Shown here: positions 17,669 through 25,096 of the stretch, piece by piece | How positions within the stretch are numbered: position 1 is the first letter of the stretch | Layout of the letters: each line of letters starts with the position of its first letter | From: Pseudomonas cedrina subsp. fulgida | GTDB taxonomy: Bacteria; Pseudomonadota; Gammaproteobacteria; Pseudomonadales; Pseudomonadaceae | Length of the DNA: 33,608 nucleotides | Reading direction: 5' to 3' | NCBI GenBank assembly: GCA_016937595.1 | Contig: JAFHKH010000048.1 | Span: forward strand, 1-33,608 | The notes under the pieces: generated by a model | What the model was told of the DNA's origin: nothing | Databases searched by the model: none | Seen by the model: only the letters and a program-made list of their open reading frames with translations | Translations under genes and position numbers: made by a program

Positions 17669-18360
17669 AACAGTACTCCTTGTTTAATGCAACTGATGAT
17701 AAATAGGGATGTGGTTATACCAAAGTCTACGCCAGACGAAAAAAGCACAGAAAAAAAGGGCTGGTTTTCGTTGTGCTGGTGATCAGGGAGACTCGTGCGT
17801 GCCATATAAATCGTAATCTGTAGACGGGTTCTACGGTTAAGGATATAGGTAGGGATGCACGTTGACGAGCGTTGGCCCACCTTCTCTGACTTCAATCCCT
17901 AGATGTGTCGCTTGGCTGGTGCTCCCGAATATGGAATAGGCCCTTAGCTTTGAACGTTATATCAGACGCGAAAGAAATTGTGATTGAGCCTGTACGAAAT
18001 AGGAGGTTTGACGTCGGGCTGGATGTCATGCTACTTCTCGGCAGTGTGAATCTAGGTGCTGTACACCTATCCTGAAAGAAATGGGCCCGATCCATTTGGT
18101 GAGATAGATAGAGTAGGTGCTCCCCCGTCTATGTCTACCGAAAACCTTGCCTGCTTTGGTTTTGCACAATCAAGAAAGGCCGGTATTTAAGCTGGAGAAG
18201 TCTGCATCCGTATAACTGCCATTATCCCGCTCAAATGGAGCCTTCGGGCCTTTTAGTAATTAGGCTTCTGCGCACTGTCCTGTGGCGGTTTATTCATGGT
18301 TAGACCGATCGTTGGGCCGAAGCAGCCGACCCTCGCCGGTTGCTTCGGGGAGGGGTCAGG
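17669..18360. other. Gene-free 690-bp stretch between cargo and backbone
   Basis: I see no convincing reading frame on either strand here: frames are short, and their predicted products are rich in unusual composition. It contains the RelA/SpoT gene's upstream region and, at 18317-18348, a strong inverted repeat. It could be decayed cargo at the junction between the AT-rich cargo and the GC-rich backbone. Confidence 0.45.
18317..18348 (-). terminator. 12-bp stem hairpin downstream of the coiled-coil gene
   Basis: CCGAAGCAGCCG pairs with CGGTTGCTTCGG (one G-T pair) around an 8-base loop. It starts 13 bases beyond the stop of the gene at 18361, the last gene of the replication operon. There is no T run on that strand, so it may stabilise a 3' end rather than terminate by itself. 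Confidence 0.4.
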
Positions 18361-19203
18361 TTAGGCCGCCAACAGGTCAAGCAGGCTGTATTGTTGTGAG
18401 CGGTCTGCAAGTTCTCGAGAGGTCCAGCTTCCGAAGTTTTCACCTTGCTCAGGAATGTGCAGCTTCAGCAGCGAAACCGGATCCAGGCTAATTAGTTTTC
18501 GCGCAGCCCACAGCTTGCTGCCGGTCTCTAGAAGTGCTTTCGCAGCCTCGTTCCACTGTTCTTCCAGCACAGTGTTCGCCAGGTGAGCCGCTTTGTTCTC
18601 GATCTTGGCGCGTTCTGTTTGTGCTTCCGTGATATGCAGATCAATAGTCACCAGTTCTTGTTCCAGCGCGGTGATCAGCAGTTGTTGGCGGCGGTGGTGC
18701 TCGACCGCCGCCGTGAGATTTTTAGCTGCCTTTTGAGCCTCCGCGTTAGCGGCTTTCTCGCCCTCCACATCGCCCCAGGCTACAGCCTGCGCATAAGCGG
18801 TTGCTGCGTCCGTTTCAGCTTGTCGAGCCTTTGCAATGTCTTCCTGAGCGCTTTGGCGGACCTGCTGCAACCTGGTCTCAATGCTGTTGCGTTTTTCGTA
18901 GAGTTCCAACTCGTCGGCTTTCCAGTTCGCCATAGCACTGATATAGCCTGCTGCTATGTTTTCACGATCCGCGAGAGTCTCTTGGCGATTAACTCCACGA
19001 TCCAGCGCCTCGATTTGACGTTCGAGAGAGTTGATGCGGATGTTGCGAGTGCTGATTTCACTGTGAACGGTGCTTTCTCGGCCTCTCGCCATGCCTTCGG
19101 GATTCTCTAGCTCTGCCTCGAGGGGGCCTAGTTCAAGTTGAAGGCTCTCCATTTCGAGGGTCAGTTTGGCACGGCGGTCTTTCAGGTCTTGGATTGTGTT
19201 CAT
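18361..19203 (-). CDS. Coiled-coil protein downstream of the replication gene
   Basis: This 280-residue protein is not one I recognise by family. Residues 1-210 are almost entirely heptad-rich and charged (DLKDRRAKLTLEMESLQLEL, then SLERQIEALDRGV), predicting two long coiled coils separated near residues 85-95. The last 60 residues are a short globular tail without a membrane segment. It is the next gene after the TOPRIM/DUF927 protein, on the same strand with a gap of about 140 bases, and has GC-rich backbone codon usage. A structural or partner role in replication of the element is possible, by position only. It also superficially resembles phage scaffold-like proteins. Confidence 0.7.
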   Translation of the reverse strand: MNTIQDLKDRRAKLTLEMESLQLELGPLEAELENPEGMARGRESTVHSEISTRNIRINSLERQIEALDRGVNRQETLADRENIAAGYISAMANWKADELELYEKRNSIETRLQQVRQSAQEDIAKARQAETDAATAYAQAVAWGDVEGEKAANAEAQKAAKNLTAAVEHHRRQQLLITALEQELVTIDLHITEAQTERAKIENKAAHLANTVLEEQWNEAAKALLETGSKLWAARKLISLDPVSLLKLHIPEQGENFGSWTSRELADRSQQYSLLDLLAA

Positions 19204-19342
19204 CTGTGTTGTCTCTAAGCATTACGTTTGATGGGGATGGTTGATTGGCTGGCGAGGCCGGGAATGAGCCGACGCTACCTCGATCAGCAGGCATGCCATC
19301 AGGCGGCCTTGGCCTCGCCTTCATCCGTTCCTGGAACTGTCT

Positions 19343-22186
19343 TCACCACATAGCAGCGTTGAGGTCCCAACCAGGTAACCGAATCAAGCTGGACGCCTTG
19401 CCGTCCGTTCCCGGCTCAAGCACGCCGCGTTGCAGCAACTCCTTGTTCACCGCGCTGATGTTCATGCCCTTAAAGATCTCGGCCCTCCAGGCTTCAGGCA
19501 GCACGTAATAGGTGTTAGTGGTGTGCAGGGCATCGCCCATGCCGTGCTCCATCGTCTTGCGAAAGCCCAGCCGATCAATCGTGCGTGGGCCGTGCTCATC
19601 GATCTTGGCGGCGGCAGATTCCCAGCGGGTAAAGCGGCTTTCACCGAACCGTTCGATGACCTGGTGTAACCGCGCCAAGATCGCATCACCCTCGAAGTTA
19701 CCGGCGCCTCCACGTTCAGCCAGCCATGCATGCAGGCAAACTCGTGCAGCAGTCGTGGCCGTACCGTCAGGCCAACCGGTAACGCCGAAGGCGGTGGCCA
19801 ACTCTCCGGCCGCTGCTGCGAGGCCAAAGCGAAGGGCGGCACGTTGGGCTTGCCCACTGGCCGATGCGGGTAGGTTTTGGGTGATGAACTGCTCCACCGT
19901 GCGGCGAACGATCACCGTCCATCTGAGCATTTCTCCTGGCGCGCACAGTGCGTGCAGGAAGGCGGTGAGGGGAGTGCCGTAGAATTTAGCTACGCGGGCC
20001 TTGAGCGCGTCGGAGAGTGCGGCAGCGTCCTCGAAACCGTTCAGCACATCGAACATGCCGAGACCTTTGCTCGCATCGGCAGGGACGGCAAGCATGCGCA
20101 CCTCCATGCCTGCTTTCAGCTCCTTGTTGGCATCCGCCATGTGCTGTGCCAATGTCTTTTCTCCGGTCGAGAGAAACAGTAGGCGCCACTCCTGTACCTG
20201 TCGGCCCGCTTGTCCTCGATCATTCGCCCGGGCCTTACCGGTGCCGTTACCGAGCATATAAACCGTCTCGCCAATAATGCGTGGGTCACACATGCCAATT
20301 TCATCCAGCACCAGGAGGCCGTCCGAGTGAGCGGCTGCGATGGACTCCAGGGCGTTATCGGTTGAGCGCCATGAACGCACCAGACGCGGCCCGCCATAAA
20401 CCGAGGCGGCGACTTGTAGGTGAGTGGTCTTGCCACCGGAGCTGTCGCCGTACAGGTGGAAGCCGCCCGACTCATGCCCGAGCAGGTTCAGTAGTGGCCC
20501 TGCCAAGGCCACAGAGACGACAAACGCCAAGCGATGGTTACCAACGCATAGTGCGCCGATTTGCTGCTGCCATTGCTCCAGAGAGCCCGCCTCGCTGATC
20601 GGCGGCAACTGCCCACCTGCCTCATAAAAATGCAGGTGTTCAGCGTGTGAGCCGATTTGCTGTTCGGGCAAAAGGAAGGCGTTGTCGTGCCAACCCAAGC
20701 GCGTTACCAAACGTGCGCGCTGGGCACTGTCGAAACCGCCGAGATAGCTCTGCAGGTCATTACGGGCGTTGCGCCCCGACCGACTTCCGGCCAGGCGTAG
20801 GCCCATGTCTACCAGTGGCCCAAGTACGTCCTTACCGAAGTCGCCGGTCATGGTTCGGGCTGGAATGTTCCAGCGTTTTTTGGCGCCGTCCGGGTCATCG
20901 AACTCGACCAACAAACCCCAATTGTGGCCCTTGTCGTCGCGAGTGCGAGCGATGATTTCGAGAGGCGAACACACGGGGCGTGCCTCACCATCATCGCCGG
21001 AATAAAACACTCCTTCAGAGGTCAGGCGAAAGCCGCCCGGCAACAGATCATTTTTCGATTTCGCAGGACGTTTGGCGGGCGCCTTTGCCTTCTGTTCTTG
21101 GGGCTCAGTTGCTTCAGCGGCACCGCCGAAAAACTCACCGCTGCGCACCAGCTCGGCTACGTGGCCTGCGGTCCAACCTTTGGCTAATGCATCCGCTGCA
21201 TCGTCGCCGTCTGCCCATTTCCCGCCTTTGACGAGTGTCGGTTTGCCGCCTTTGCTGCTGGGTTTGAGCTTGAACACGTCGAGAGAGATTCGTAGTACTG
21301 ACGCGGCACCTAGCTCAATCAACTTGAGCTCGATGGCCTCCATGCAAGTCTTGCCGCTGACATCGTTATCCGGCCACAGCACCACGGTGCGCCCCTTGAG
21401 TGGCGTCAGGTCGGCCTTGTGCCAAGAGTTGGAACCGTTCGGCCAGCAGGTGGCCACGTGTTCGGGCATGAGTTCAGCAGCGGCGTCAGCGGCCTTTTCG
21501 CCTTCACACAACACCACAGGCGCATCGGCGCGCTGTGCCAGCTTATCCAGGCGCAGCAGTGGACGGGGCTCCGGCAACCCTTGCCAGCGCCATTGTGTGG
21601 TTTGTCCCTCGGAGCTTTTGCACCAGGTCAACGGCGCAAAGACCTTTCGCGGTTTGCCGTCTTCATCGGGGCCCAGGTCGAAGCGATACAACGCCATGAC
21701 CGGCAGGCCCTGTGCATCGCGGTAGATCCACACCTTGGACGGGGTGCCATGTTGCCGGTGCTTGGCAGGGCACTTGTTCATGGCCTCGGCCGAGATCGGC
21801 TGAATCGCAATCCACTCCGGCGCTGCGGGCTTGGCCGGTGCGCTTTGGGCGTTCGCCGAACCTGCGGAAACATTGAGCAGATCCGCCAGCTTTTTACAGG
21901 CATCAACGTCCGTGCCGCCGTCGATATAGCGCACCAGATCGATCAGATCGCCGCCCTTATCGCCGGTGGCAAAATCCGCCCAAGTGCCTTTGCTCAAATT
22001 GACCTTGAGTGAGCCAGCGCGTTTGTCTGTGCGCGTGGGGTTCGGTGCGGTGTATTCCTTGCCGCCGTCGATACGTTTGCCGTTTGGCAGCCAGTGAGCA
22101 AGTACACGGTCGATGTTCTTAAGAGCGGCGCTTTTTACGTCGGCAAAGCTGGGGCGTTTTGAGGTGTGGCCGATTCGCTGGGTCAT
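19343..22186 (-). CDS. Replication protein: TOPRIM primase-like plus DUF927 helicase
   Basis: This protein of about 947 residues is the likely initiator of the element. An N-terminal primase-like region (to about residue 100) contains GTWADFATGDKGGDLIDLVRY. A TOPRIM domain follows at about 222-280: acidic pair in VLCEGEKAADAA, then LWPDND. DUF927 begins near 385 (LPGGFRLTSEGVFYSG) and includes Walker A YGDSSGGKTT (about 579-588) and Walker B LLVLDEIG (about 624). P4 alpha protein has the equivalent primase-helicase combination. I chose the ATG at 22186 rather than an upstream start at 22207 because it overlaps the preceding stop as ATGA, implying translational coupling. Its probable targets are the GTGTTACG iterons. 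Confidence 0.87.
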   Translation of the reverse strand: MTQRIGHTSKRPSFADVKSAALKNIDRVLAHWLPNGKRIDGGKEYTAPNPTRTDKRAGSLKVNLSKGTWADFATGDKGGDLIDLVRYIDGGTDVDACKKLADLLNVSAGSANAQSAPAKPAAPEWIAIQPISAEAMNKCPAKHRQHGTPSKVWIYRDAQGLPVMALYRFDLGPDEDGKPRKVFAPLTWCKSSEGQTTQWRWQGLPEPRPLLRLDKLAQRADAPVVLCEGEKAADAAAELMPEHVATCWPNGSNSWHKADLTPLKGRTVVLWPDNDVSGKTCMEAIELKLIELGAASVLRISLDVFKLKPSSKGGKPTLVKGGKWADGDDAADALAKGWTAGHVAELVRSGEFFGGAAEATEPQEQKAKAPAKRPAKSKNDLLPGGFRLTSEGVFYSGDDGEARPVCSPLEIIARTRDDKGHNWGLLVEFDDPDGAKKRWNIPARTMTGDFGKDVLGPLVDMGLRLAGSRSGRNARNDLQSYLGGFDSAQRARLVTRLGWHDNAFLLPEQQIGSHAEHLHFYEAGGQLPPISEAGSLEQWQQQIGALCVGNHRLAFVVSVALAGPLLNLLGHESGGFHLYGDSSGGKTTHLQVAASVYGGPRLVRSWRSTDNALESIAAAHSDGLLVLDEIGMCDPRIIGETVYMLGNGTGKARANDRGQAGRQVQEWRLLFLSTGEKTLAQHMADANKELKAGMEVRMLAVPADASKGLGMFDVLNGFEDAAALSDALKARVAKFYGTPLTAFLHALCAPGEMLRWTVIVRRTVEQFITQNLPASASGQAQRAALRFGLAAAAGELATAFGVTGWPDGTATTAARVCLHAWLAERGGAGNFEGDAILARLHQVIERFGESRFTRWESAAAKIDEHGPRTIDRLGFRKTMEHGMGDALHTTNTYYVLPEAWRAEIFKGMNISAVNKELLQRGVLEPGTDGKASSLIRLPGWDLNAAMW

Positions 22187-22455
22187 GGCGCAGTACTCGC
22201 TGCACACAGCGCATCGTTCACGTCATCGATCAGCGCTTTAGCCATCTCGCCCAGGTAGAACGCCGGCCAACTGAAACGCTCGCCTTCGTCACTCATGGCG
22301 GCATCGAGAGTCAGTTGATTGGCGTAGTGCTGAAACAGTGAAATTGCTTCAAGCGCATCCTCAAGTGGCACGCCTGCATTCACCCGGAATAGTTTCTGAT
22401 GGGTGTCGTTAGCGCATGAGAACTCGGCCCGCCCGAGAGTAGTGGCAGTGTTCAC
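22183..22455 (-). CDS. DUF3077-like small protein (90 aa)
   Basis: The central stretch LFRVNAGVPLEDALEAISLF is the hallmark of the DUF3077 family, found as small proteins in pseudomonads and their mobile elements; the function is unknown. It starts at GTG (22455), overlapping the previous gene's TGA as GTGA, and ends overlapping the replication gene as ATGA. It is therefore the third of four tightly coupled genes. There is no membrane segment. Confidence 0.72.
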   Translation of the reverse strand: MNTATTLGRAEFSCANDTHQKLFRVNAGVPLEDALEAISLFQHYANQLTLDAAMSDEGERFSWPAFYLGEMAKALIDDVNDALCAASTAP

Positions 22456-22736
22456 AGGGCACCGCCTTTCTGGCCCATTGGCACAGAGGAGGCATCACCG
22501 TACAAGGCGAGTGTTTTGATCAAGCCCAGGGTGCCGCGCACGTCCCAAATAACGGATGACAGCACGCGGTTGGAGAGTACGGGTTTATCGCCGTCTAAAT
22601 GATCTTCCAGCAGCATCAGAACTGAATCAGCTCGGTCCAGGGCGCAGGTGATGGCATCGATGGGAATACCGGCTTCAGCGTCCTGGCTGACGCAGAGCAG
22701 ATCCTCGGGCAGTGAGAAGCCTGGGAGCATGCTCAT
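22452..22736 (-). CDS. Small hypothetical protein (94 aa) in replication operon
   Basis: The product begins MSMLPGFSLPEDLL and is a short helical protein; I do not recognise the family. The start at 22736 overlaps the stop of the 52-residue gene before it (ATGA), and its stop overlaps the GTG of the DUF3077-like gene. The frame is open upstream as far as 23219, but that part reads the RNA leader and has the biased composition of a non-coding frame, so I place the start here. Confidence 0.65.
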   Translation of the reverse strand: MSMLPGFSLPEDLLCVSQDAEAGIPIDAITCALDRADSVLMLLEDHLDGDKPVLSNRVLSSVIWDVRGTLGLIKTLALYGDASSVPMGQKGGAL

Positions 22737-22891
22737 TGGGCACCCCCTGCGGCTTCCAGGGCGCGAGCCTTGGACATATGGGCGTTGTAACGGGAAAGGC
22801 GTGTAGCGAGGCTGGAGTTGGCGTGTAAAGCGGCGAGAGCCATTGCTCGATGAGCGGCGGCGCGGATTTTGGACGGATTGAGGGCGTGCAT
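22733..22891 (-). CDS. Very small protein (52 aa), first gene of replication operon
   Basis: This 52-residue basic, alanine-rich protein begins MHALNPSKIRAAAHRAM. The ATG at 22891 has GGAG 9 bases upstream, and the stop overlaps the next gene's ATG. Tight coupling to three downstream genes supports it as real despite its size. It directly follows the RNA-immunity-like leader, so termination there would switch it off with the whole operon. Family unknown; the basic, helical nature would suit nucleic-acid binding. Confidence 0.6.
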   Translation of the reverse strand: MHALNPSKIRAAAHRAMALAALHANSSLATRLSRYNAHMSKARALEAAGGAQ

Positions 22892-22926
22892 GGGGCGAAA
22901 CTCCTATTGTTGAGGAGCTGCCACAC

Positions 22927-22942
22927 TTCGTCGCCAAACGAA
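22927..22942 (-). promoter_or_regulatory. seqC-like target hairpin (loop TTGGCG)
   Basis: Read on the minus strand: stem TTCGT, loop TTGGCG, stem ACGAA. The loop and closing pairs are identical to the hairpin at 23097-23112, while the stem bases differ with compensating pairs. It lies between the candidate immunity RNA and the first gene, as seqC does in P4. Confidence 0.6.
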
Positions 22943-22949
22943 TTAGGGT

Positions 22950-23024
22950 GGCAGCTGTGCGCAGGTTGGCGAACCGGGACAATAGGAACCCGGCAGACCC
23001 GAAGGTCTCCCACGCACAGCCGCC
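22950..23024 (-). ncRNA. Candidate P4 CI-like immunity RNA
   Basis: On the minus strand, GGCGGCTGTGCG (23024-23013) pairs with CGCACAGCTGCC (22961-22950) to close a domain of about 75 nt. Inside are a UUCG-capped hairpin, AGACC-TTCG-GGTCT, and the short hairpin GGTT-CGCC-AACC (22975-22964). The CGCCAA of that last hairpin is the exact complement of the TTGGCG loops of the two flanking hairpins, with 7 bases (TCGCCAA/TTGGCGA) matching in each. P4 CI RNA is a similarly sized processed leader RNA whose seqB pairs with flanking seqA and seqC to stop transcription of the replication operon. This is inference from layout and pairing, not from sequence identity to P4. Confidence 0.6.
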
Positions 23025-23045
23025 ATAACACGTGAATGCGGGCAC

Positions 23046-23086
23046 AAAAAAAGCGCCTGCAATCGTAATGGGGGCGCCTGTGCGCC
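23046..23086 (-). terminator. Terminator with competing antiterminator hairpin
   Basis: On the minus strand, GCGCC (23077-23073) pairs with GGCGC (23057-23053), followed by seven T's (23052-23046): an intrinsic terminator. The same GCGCC can instead pair with GGCGC just upstream as GGCGC-ACAG-GCGCC (23086-23073), which would remove the terminator. This is the layout of an attenuator in the leader of the replication operon, between the seqA-like hairpin and the candidate immunity RNA. Confidence 0.55.
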
Positions 23087-23096
23087 TATTGTAGAT

Positions 23097-23112
23097 CGGG
23101 TCGCCAAACCCG
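23097..23112 (-). promoter_or_regulatory. seqA-like target hairpin (loop TTGGCG)
   Basis: On the minus strand: CGGGT, loop TTGGCG, ACCCG. It shares the ten bases GTTTGGCGAC with the hairpin at 22927-22942 and lies upstream of the candidate immunity RNA. Another 7-bp hairpin (GTCGCTG/CAGCGAC) immediately precedes it. Confidence 0.6.
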
Positions 23113-23266
23113 GTCGCTGAATTTGCAGCGACGGGCAGAGAGTAACGTCCGTTTTTTGAAAGTGCAACTGTGTGGATCGCTTGCGGGTTTTTTCGATGTG
23201 GCATAAATTGATTAGGCATTTAGATTTACCTCAATGCCTCCGGTTGCCGCCGGGGGCGTTTTCATT

Positions 23267-23572
23267 TCAGGCATGGACTTCCCAGCGCAGGGAGACAAAG
23301 GGCAGGAGGTCGCCTTCGAGACAGGCGCGTGCATCTTCGTAGGCGTCGATCTGTTGGCCTTCGTCGACGATGATTGCTTGTGGGGCTTGGCAAGGAACTG
23401 ACAATGCGCACCAGATGCCATCTGCCCATCGCATCACCATCACGTCCCGGTTCAGGCGTTTTTGGTCTGTGCGGTGGCGCTCAAAACGCTGCATACCGCG
23501 TGATGAGAACCCGACTTTTCTGAGTACAGAAAAGGGCTGCAAGATGGCTCTGTTGGCAACACGACTTTTCAT
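23267..23572 (-). CDS. Hypothetical protein (101 aa) coupled to the AlpA-like gene
   Basis: The product is 101 residues, starting MKSRVANRAILQPF, with a middle section MQRFERHRTDQKRLNRDVMV and a tail rich in acidic residues. I do not recognise the family. I place the start at 23572 because the ATG overlaps the stop of the AlpA-like gene (ATGA); the longer frame to 23638 lies inside that gene. It precedes the RNA leader, so it belongs to the regulatory front of the element. Confidence 0.65.
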   Translation of the reverse strand: MKSRVANRAILQPFSVLRKVGFSSRGMQRFERHRTDQKRLNRDVMVMRWADGIWCALSVPCQAPQAIIVDEGQQIDAYEDARACLEGDLLPFVSLRWEVHA

Positions 23573-23823
23573 GCTGCCACCTGATCGCGGGCTGCGATGC
23601 GTGCCCGTGTCCATGCCTGAACTTCCCCCAATACCCACGCAACCGGAGCGCTTCGGGCATTGCTGTTACTCAGCTTTACCGGCAACGGGAATCCGCTTTC
23701 AGGTTGACGCATCAGCTTGTAGATAGTCGGGCGTGCGAGTCCTACGATTGAAATGACCTCGGGCATGCGGATGAGGGTCATTGAGGGATCATGCGAGGGA
23801 ATTGCTTTTAATACGGTAGTCAT
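23569..23823 (-). CDS. alpA: AlpA-family regulator (excisionase-like MerR/HTH)
   Basis: This 84-residue protein has the family core LIRMPEVISIVGLARPTIYKLM, a winged-helix HTH of AlpA/Xis type, followed by the pattern FPLPVKLSNS and VAWVLGEVQAW, where AlpA proteins bind DNA. In P4-like and cryptic elements these proteins activate or repress the integrase or act as excision factors. It is the first gene of a leftward transcription unit, with about 80 bases upstream before the 314-residue gene. An internal start at residue 15 (MTLIRM) is possible. Confidence 0.85.
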   Translation of the reverse strand: MTTVLKAIPSHDPSMTLIRMPEVISIVGLARPTIYKLMRQPESGFPLPVKLSNSNARSAPVAWVLGEVQAWTRARIAARDQVAA

Positions 23824-23905
23824 AGCGAGCTAACCCTTTGTTAATTGAGACAACGGGTCATACGCTACGCAGGGGAGCGGGAGTGGACTGTGTCCGCTCC
23901 CTTTT

Positions 23906-24850
23906 TTATTTCAGAGGTCGAAGCTTCAAAGCTTCCAGGTGGCGTCGGATGGTCTTTTCCGTACCGTGAACCTTCTGGTTGAAAAGAATATTGGTGAGTT
24001 CAGAATCGGACAGACTTCGCATTTCAATTTTTCGACCGTTAATGATTTGCTCGGCAGCAACCTTGATTTTTGCTCGTCTATCCATTGTGTCAGTCTGTAT
24101 TTTTGAGCTGGGATCTCTGTTTCCCTTGCCGGCTTCATGGCCCCTTCTCGTCGCCTTTGTCGACAAGGCGTCGTCGAGAATTCGATGCATCAGGCTTGAT
24201 GTGTTGAAGCCTTTTTTAAACACATCCATCTGCTCCACTTGACGATAAAGGCTCGCCATCAACAAAGCCTGGTTCGCCTCACCTAACAACGTAGCGAAGT
24301 TTTCTCGCGCTCGGATTTCGTTTCCGCTGCTGCGGTCCCGCTCTTTTTCGATCAGGGCAAGGTACTGGCGGGGTGAGTCATGTTTCAGCTGCTCTATCAG
24401 GTCTGCATCAATACCGTAGGTGGTGAGTTCAAGGTCGAACAGCCAATTTGCAAGCGTCTCAACTGCCTGTGTCGCAAGTACCAGGGCATAGGTCGCCACG
24501 AGCTGTGAATCTGCTGCGGAATGACTGACCCGAAGTAACCCTCGAATTACCCTTGGCAGTGAGCCTGCCTCTGCATAACTTGCGTGCTCGTTAATGGCAT
24601 CGCGAACTCGATAAAGGGTTCTTGTTACCGACTCTGCGCATGGAGCGTAGGAGCCGTCCTCAAGCCAGAACGATGTAGCGGTGTTGATCAAATCGAAGGC
24701 ATCGTTGAAGTGTTCGTTGAATTGCGGAAACAGCACAAGGCTGCGAACGGCTGCCTCGACGTCGTCCTGATCCCACACCAGGCACTTTACGTCGAAACCT
24801 GCGACTTCGAGTTCAAGCTCTTCTGTATCGATGCCCCGCTCAAAGTTCAT
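23906..24850 (-). CDS. Hypothetical protein (314 aa) between integrase and AlpA
   Basis: I do not recognise the family. The protein is soluble and largely helical. Residues 1-45 are acidic (DTEELELEVAGFDVK), the middle (about 115-190) is leucine/alanine-rich helix, and the C-terminal 70 residues are basic, with a helix-turn-helix-like stretch near LSDSELTNILFNQKVHGTEKTIRRHLE. A DNA-binding or regulatory role is therefore plausible but not shown. It lies immediately upstream of the alpA transcription unit, on the same strand, and just beside iteron cluster III. Codon usage is like the backbone. Confidence 0.65.
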   Translation of the reverse strand: MNFERGIDTEELELEVAGFDVKCLVWDQDDVEAAVRSLVLFPQFNEHFNDAFDLINTATSFWLEDGSYAPCAESVTRTLYRVRDAINEHASYAEAGSLPRVIRGLLRVSHSAADSQLVATYALVLATQAVETLANWLFDLELTTYGIDADLIEQLKHDSPRQYLALIEKERDRSSGNEIRARENFATLLGEANQALLMASLYRQVEQMDVFKKGFNTSSLMHRILDDALSTKATRRGHEAGKGNRDPSSKIQTDTMDRRAKIKVAAEQIINGRKIEMRSLSDSELTNILFNQKVHGTEKTIRRHLEALKLRPLK

Positions 24851-24882
24851 TTAGATCTCCCCGCCGCCCCGAAGCCGTTAGG

Positions 24883-25067
24883 CTGTTACAGCGATTTGCG
24901 GATGGAAACGCCGATGCCAGCAGGGTTGCGAGTGTGGCTTTTCTGTAACACGACTGCCCGATGTAACACCTGTCGCTCAGAAGTTTTGCAGTGCGTGTAA
25001 CGCTAAATATATTCAATAAATACAATGAGTTATTGGTTTGTGTAACACGCGTAACACCCGTAACACC
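24883..25067. repeat. Iteron cluster III, inverse orientation to clusters I/II
   Basis: The copies are CTGTTACAG (24883), CTGTAACAC (24943), ATGTAACACC (24961), CGTGTAACG (24994), and three adjacent 9-mers TGTAACACG, CGTAACACC and CGTAACACC (25041-25067). On the other strand these are GGTGTTACG-type words, mirroring the tandem triplet at 11615. The cluster fills the integrase/hypothetical gene gap. Two separated iteron clusters recall P4, whose replication needs both ori and crr. Confidence 0.6.
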
Positions 25068-25096
25068 ACTTTTGAGTGGGTATAGGGTTAACGACT

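Noticed and set aside
17892-18095. 67-codon minus frame in the gene-free stretch
   Set aside because: No start-site support and Ser/Thr/Arg-rich chance composition.
19133-19324. 63-codon minus frame between the replication and coiled-coil genes
   Set aside because: Proline-rich chance frame overlapping the start of the coiled-coil gene, without ribosome-binding site.
22737-23219. Upstream part of the 255-codon frame around the 94-aa gene
   Set aside because: It reads the folded RNA leader and overlaps the 52-residue gene in another frame. Its Arg/Ser/Pro-rich composition is that of a chance GC-rich frame.
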